Below are positions 7,801-10,268 of a stretch of 10,268 nt of DNA, in pieces (the stretch's first letter is position 1; each line of letters begins with the position of its first letter). Position numbers and translations under genes: made by a program. The DNA is from Nitrospiraceae bacterium UBA2166. GTDB taxonomy: Bacteria; Nitrospirota; Nitrospiria; Nitrospirales; UBA2166. The DNA is taken from assembly GCA_002328825.1 (NCBI GenBank), contig DCWI01000106.1, positions 6,053 through 16,320 of the forward strand, in the 5' to 3' direction. The notes beneath the pieces were generated by a model that saw nothing but the letters and a program-made list of their open reading frames with translations, did not search any database and was not told the origin of the DNA.

Positions 7801-8529
7801 ATCGTTGACGAAAAATGGCTCATTGCCCGTGCTGTTCTTGGATTCTTCCCAGCAAACATGGTTGGGAACGATGATATTGAGGTTTATGCCGAAGAGAACC
7901 GTTCGACTGTTTTAGTGACACTGCATCACATCCGCCAACAGATGACGCGGCTTAAAAATAGTCCAAACCAGTGCTTAGCAGACCTCATTGCGCCGAAAGG
8001 TAGTGGGATAGAAGATTATATTGGTGTGTTTGCTGCCACTACCGGCATTGGAATCGATTCTATCGTCACGCAGTTTGCGAAAACATATGATGACTACAGT
8101 GTCATTCTGATCAAAGCCATTGCGGATCGTTTGGCCGAGGCTTTTGCTGAACACATGCACGAACGCGTCAGAAAAGAATTTTGGGGATATGCTTACGATG
8201 AGAATCTGTCAAATGAAAAGTTGATTGGAGAGGAGTATCAGGGAATTCGACCAGCCCCTGGCTATCCTGCCTGTCCAGATCACAGCGAAAAGGCATCCCT
8301 CTGGGAACTATTGGGTGTTGAGAAACATACCGGGATCCGCCTGACCGAGAATTTCGCCATGCTCCCTGCGGCGTCCATCAGTGGATTTTACTTCTCCCAT
8401 CCTGGATCTCGCTATTTTGGTACGGGGAAAATTGGTCGAGACCAAGTCGAAGACTTGGCAAAAAGAAAGGGAATGAGTATGCAAGAGCTGGAACGCTGGC
8501 TCTCTCCTATTCTGGCCTATGAGACATGA
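4843..8529 (+). CDS. metH: Cobalamin-dependent methionine synthase
   Basis: Cytoplasmic enzyme that moves the methyl group of 5-methyltetrahydrofolate to homocysteine via methylcobalamin, making methionine and tetrahydrofolate. At 1228 residues it is full length (E. coli MetH has 1227) with all four modules in order. The homocysteine domain (about 1-325) has the zinc cysteines Cys246 and Cys309/Cys310 (GLNC and GGCCGT). The pterin domain begins near ERTN at 360. The cobalamin cap (about 655-745) precedes the B12 Rossmann domain with DVHDIG at 756-761, where His758 is the lower axial cobalt ligand, and Ser809 in GLITPS. The reactivation domain ends the protein, with RPAPGYPACPDH from 1136. No frameshift or missing key residue was seen. 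The start fits the family; the nearest Shine-Dalgarno-like AGGAAG (4823-4828) is rather far away. It is preceded by a structured 268-nt leader and converges on another B12-binding-domain gene. Confidence 0.99.
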   Translation: MNNRIEQLIQLLEHRIVILDGAMGTMIQGHLLEEQDFRGQRFTNHPCDLKGNNDLLVLTQPKIIAEIHRAYYEAGADIIETNTFNSNSISMADYQMEHLVYELNFEAATLARNVADEVARHTGKMRFVAGVLGPTNRTATMSPDVNNPGFRNVFFDELVVTYAEAICALVAGGADLILVETIFDTLNAKAALYAMVQFNDGKTNPLPIMISGTITDASGRTLSGQTTEAFWNSVRHVNPISIGLNCAMGAAQLRPYMQELAHIADTHASAHPNAGLPNEFGEYDQTPDEMAALIKEFAQAGLVNIVGGCCGTRPEYISAIAAAVTGVSPRVIPKLPNACRLSGLEPLTITSDSLFVNVGERTNVTGSAHFRKLIKADQYEVALDVARDQVENGAQLTDVNMDEGMLDSKQVMGTFLRLLASEPDIARVPIMIDSSKWEVIEEGLKCVQGKSVVNSISLKDGEKLFIERAKKIRHYGAAAIVMAFDEHGQAATKEHKIQICFRAYKILTEQVGFPAEDIIFDPNIFAVATGIDEHNNYGVDFIEATREIKATLPYVLVSGGVSNLSFSFRGNNPLREAMHSVFLYHAIDAGMTMGIVNSGQLTVYEDIEEELRERVEDVVLNRRSDATERLLEIADRYKDSGNSEQEQEDPLWRQWSTEKRLEHALVKGITDYIEEDTEQARQQADRPIEVIEGPLMNGMNVVGDLFGSGKMFLPQVVKSARVMKRAVNYLDPFVKAEKTGENRSKGKVLLATVKGDVHDIGKNIVGVVLQCNNYEVIDLGVMVPCDRILDAALKEHVDIIGLSGLITPSLDEMINVASEMDRIGFKIPLLIGGATTSIAHTAVKIDPQYRGPAVYVKDASRAAGVAHQLLSQNAQHSFVENLKEEYEVRREQHANRKQKGRVVSIKSARGNGMKTDWKIYQPPKPNILGIKSFENYPLKDLRGRIDWTPFFQTWELSGRFPAILKDPIVGKEARKLYEDAQAMLDKIVDEKWLIARAVLGFFPANMVGNDDIEVYAEENRSTVLVTLHHIRQQMTRLKNSPNQCLADLIAPKGSGIEDYIGVFAATTGIGIDSIVTQFAKTYDDYSVILIKAIADRLAEAFAEHMHERVRKEFWGYAYDENLSNEKLIGEEYQGIRPAPGYPACPDHSEKASLWELLGVEKHTGIRLTENFAMLPAASISGFYFSHPGSRYFGTGKIGRDQVEDLAKRKGMSMQELERWLSPILAYET

Positions 8530-8535
8530 GTTTTC

Positions 8536-8553
8536 TGAGATAGTAATATCTCA
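8536..8553. terminator. Short perfect hairpin just after metH, possible terminator
   Basis: TGAGATA (8536-8542) and TATCTCA (8547-8553) form a perfect seven-pair stem with a four-base loop, starting seven bases after the metH stop. The stem is AT-rich and no clean T-run follows on either strand, so its role as a terminator is uncertain. Its place between convergent genes fits transcript-end function or 3'-end protection. Confidence 0.35.
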
Positions 8554-8572
8554 CCACATATTTATTTGTGTG

Positions 8573-8597
8573 TGTCCAGTGTGCCATTTTCTGGACA
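8573..8597. terminator. Second hairpin in the convergent gap, possible bidirectional terminator
   Basis: TGTCCAG (8573-8579) pairs perfectly with CTGGACA (8591-8597) around an 11-base loop, and G-U and A-T pairs can extend it outward by a few bases. On the plus strand a pyrimidine-rich stretch with five T residues follows about 14 bases later, further than in a standard intrinsic terminator. It sits between the metH stop and the 3' end of the radical SAM gene and could end transcription from either side. Confidence 0.35.
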
Positions 8598-8656
8598 TAT
8601 AGTCATTCATTCTTTTTCCACCTTAGTATGTATATCAGGAAGAAAGCTCATAATTA

Positions 8657-10222
8657 CTATATGGAGTTCATTGGGTGATTTACACTCGAATTTTCAAAAC
8701 TAGTATTGTCTGCCTTCCAAAACGTTTCTACGAATTCTTTCTTAAGTTCTGAATATATTTTTTTTCCTTCGGGAGAAGCTTCCTCTGCTCTCTTAATCTC
8801 AGGCCATCGAGATTCTGGAAACTTTACATACATATTGAATGTCTTAATAAGGCCTTGAATTTGTTTTGCAGAAAACTGAGGCATGTCTAAAATTGAACTT
8901 CCGGCTACCAGAGAATTGACTATATCTCCTTTTTTTAGAAAACCCAGCTTTTCACAATCTTCTCTCATTGGCGTTCCGGTAAATGGAGTAAAAGGGTAAG
9001 CATTTCTATCATCGGCATCAAACTGACGATTAAGCCGGACTGTGTCAAATGCCAATTCGTAAGTCTCATGAGGAAACCCAACAATATTGTTTACACTAAA
9101 AGGAATTCCTACTTCTTTGGTAATTCCAAATGATCTAATGACAATATCGTTTGTCATATGCCGTCTTATATATTTTCTTCTAAATTCATCATTCCCATGT
9201 TCAAGTCCAAATGAGATTCTGGCGCACCCCATATCGCGTAATACTTGTAGCCGGCGTTTATTTACCGTTTCTACCCTCGTCTGGCACCAGAAAGGAAGCC
9301 CAATTTCTTTGTATAATTCTGCAAATTCTTCAAATTCCCCCTGTTTCCACGAAAAAAACGTATCCGCCCAAAAATACAAATACTCTGCTTTCATCTCATT
9401 CTTATAAAAGAGTAACTCTCTCTTCATATTATCAAAACTCTTTCGACGCAAATAAGACTTTCCCTCTTCAGCTCGATATAGTTCCATTTGAGTTGGAGAA
9501 TTACAAAAGGTACAAGGATAAGGACATCCGCGATGTGTTTCTACTGGAAACATCCTGTAGACTTGTCCTCCCATAGGCCGATAGAAGCGAGCTTCCTCAA
9601 AAATGCTCATATCAATGAGGGGGTTCTTGTCCATGTCAGTCATTCTCGTGAGATTTTTTCGAATGCTGCCATCCTTTTTCCGAATCCAGAGATTGTTTAT
9701 GTCATCATATTCTTTCCCTTTGTCGAGTCGCCGACACAACTCTACTAGAGCATCTTCTCCTTCTCCTTTACACACGATATTAATTTCGGGATAACTCAAT
9801 GCTACTTCTGGAGCAAATGTTGGAAATACTCCACCTGCGATTGTTAGAATCTTCAAGTGTCGAACTTTCTTTAATAGGCGCGTGCCTAGCAAAAACATGT
9901 CTTCGGTCGCAGATAAAGCTAAGAGATCAGGCCCAAATGCTGTTACCGCCTGTAGGAAGTCTTCATACACATCTGAATGCTTGAGTGTCATGGTAAGTTG
10001 AGCTACAGGCGAAGGCATTGTATAGGATCGAGCCATTAGCCGATCAGATTTTGATTTGTCTGAGTCAACAGTGGAACCATCAATCGTATCGTAATATGTT
10101 GTGTCAAAAAGTTCGACTTCAAAACCCTCCGATTTTAGACACGCTGATAAAAGAGCGATGCCAGGAGGAAGCATATTCATCCCTTTATGATTTGGGTATA
10201 TGAACATTACTTTTAAAGCCAT
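8657..10222 (-). CDS. B12-binding-domain radical SAM protein, substrate unknown
   Basis: A 521-residue protein of the cobalamin-binding (class B-like) radical SAM group. Residues about 1-150 form the B12-binding Rossmann domain: MFIYPNHKG, PPGIALLSACLKSEGF, GGVFPTFAPE and the late GEGEDALVEL are all typical. As usual for this group it lacks the DxHxxG histidine seen in MetH. The radical SAM barrel follows, with HRGCPYPCTFCNSP giving the CxxxCxxC cluster cysteines Cys233, Cys237 and Cys240, which bind the [4Fe-4S] cluster that cleaves SAM. FGLEHGND further on matches the later barrel strands. Relatives methylate unactivated carbons or rearrange lipids, tetrapyrroles and natural products. Nothing here identifies the substrate, since no other biosynthetic gene is in view. 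The ATG is preceded by AAGGAG six bases upstream (plus 10229-10234), a good ribosome binding site. It converges with metH across 127 bp. Confidence 0.93.
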   Translation of the reverse strand: MALKVMFIYPNHKGMNMLPPGIALLSACLKSEGFEVELFDTTYYDTIDGSTVDSDKSKSDRLMARSYTMPSPVAQLTMTLKHSDVYEDFLQAVTAFGPDLLALSATEDMFLLGTRLLKKVRHLKILTIAGGVFPTFAPEVALSYPEINIVCKGEGEDALVELCRRLDKGKEYDDINNLWIRKKDGSIRKNLTRMTDMDKNPLIDMSIFEEARFYRPMGGQVYRMFPVETHRGCPYPCTFCNSPTQMELYRAEEGKSYLRRKSFDNMKRELLFYKNEMKAEYLYFWADTFFSWKQGEFEEFAELYKEIGLPFWCQTRVETVNKRRLQVLRDMGCARISFGLEHGNDEFRRKYIRRHMTNDIVIRSFGITKEVGIPFSVNNIVGFPHETYELAFDTVRLNRQFDADDRNAYPFTPFTGTPMREDCEKLGFLKKGDIVNSLVAGSSILDMPQFSAKQIQGLIKTFNMYVKFPESRWPEIKRAEEASPEGKKIYSELKKEFVETFWKADNTSFENSSVNHPMNSI

Positions 10223-10268
10223 GCATTACTCCTTCCGCATTCTCGATGAATTTCGTCAAGTAATCTGA
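10213..10268 (-). CDS. Possible 3' end of an upstream gene, partial
   Basis: From the right edge the minus strand has an open frame of 17 codons reading RLLDEIHRECGRSNAWL, ending in TAA at 10215-10213. This overlaps the start of the radical SAM gene by 10 bases, an arrangement common in translationally coupled operons. The downstream gene's ribosome binding site would lie inside this frame. A second frame is also open here (ending in HIPKS) and runs further into the radical SAM gene, so the call rests only on overlap geometry and protein-like composition. Confidence 0.3.
   Translation of the reverse strand, partial: RLLDEIHRECGRSNAWL

Noticed and set aside
9211..9576. Plus-strand open frame of 121 codons opposite the radical SAM gene
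   Set aside because: It is antisense to the conserved radical SAM core, and no ribosome binding site or family likeness was seen.

Overview
The window looks like chromosomal housekeeping sequence from a Gram-negative-type bacterium of moderate to low GC. It encodes a parvulin-type peptidyl-prolyl isomerase with a Sec signal peptide, a full-length cobalamin-dependent methionine synthase, a bacterial SerRS, and serine tRNA genes with encoded CCA ends. The phylum cannot be fixed from sequence alone. No phage, transposon, CRISPR or plasmid signal was seen.

Left part (1-4017, all minus strand, read right to left): a polytopic Nramp-like transporter, a gap of about 316 bp with no convincing gene, an exported parvulin/SurA-like isomerase with a strong Shine-Dalgarno and a probable intrinsic terminator, then serS. 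The serS stop codon lies one base from the 5' end of tRNA-Ser(UGA). A second serine-type tRNA follows and runs off the left edge. This forms a compact serylation module: the enzyme and at least one, probably two, of its substrates.

Middle (4018-8529, plus strand): a small exported cupin is transcribed divergently from the transporter. A 268-nt leader follows with two long imperfect inverted repeats, then metH (1228 codons). MetH has homocysteine, folate, cobalamin and AdoMet-reactivation modules, and every ligand residue I checked is present.

Right part (8530-10268): a 127-bp convergent gap with two small hairpins separates metH from a minus-strand B12-binding-domain radical SAM protein of unknown substrate. 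The last bases hold what may be the 3' end of a gene upstream of it, overlapping its start by 10 nt.

No obviously new multi-gene system is visible. The points most worth a second look are the serS/tRNA-Ser abutment, the transporter that keeps the Nramp framework but lacks the canonical metal-binding residues of TM1 and the histidine of TM6, the structured metH leader with a possible short leader peptide, and the unassigned radical SAM enzyme.
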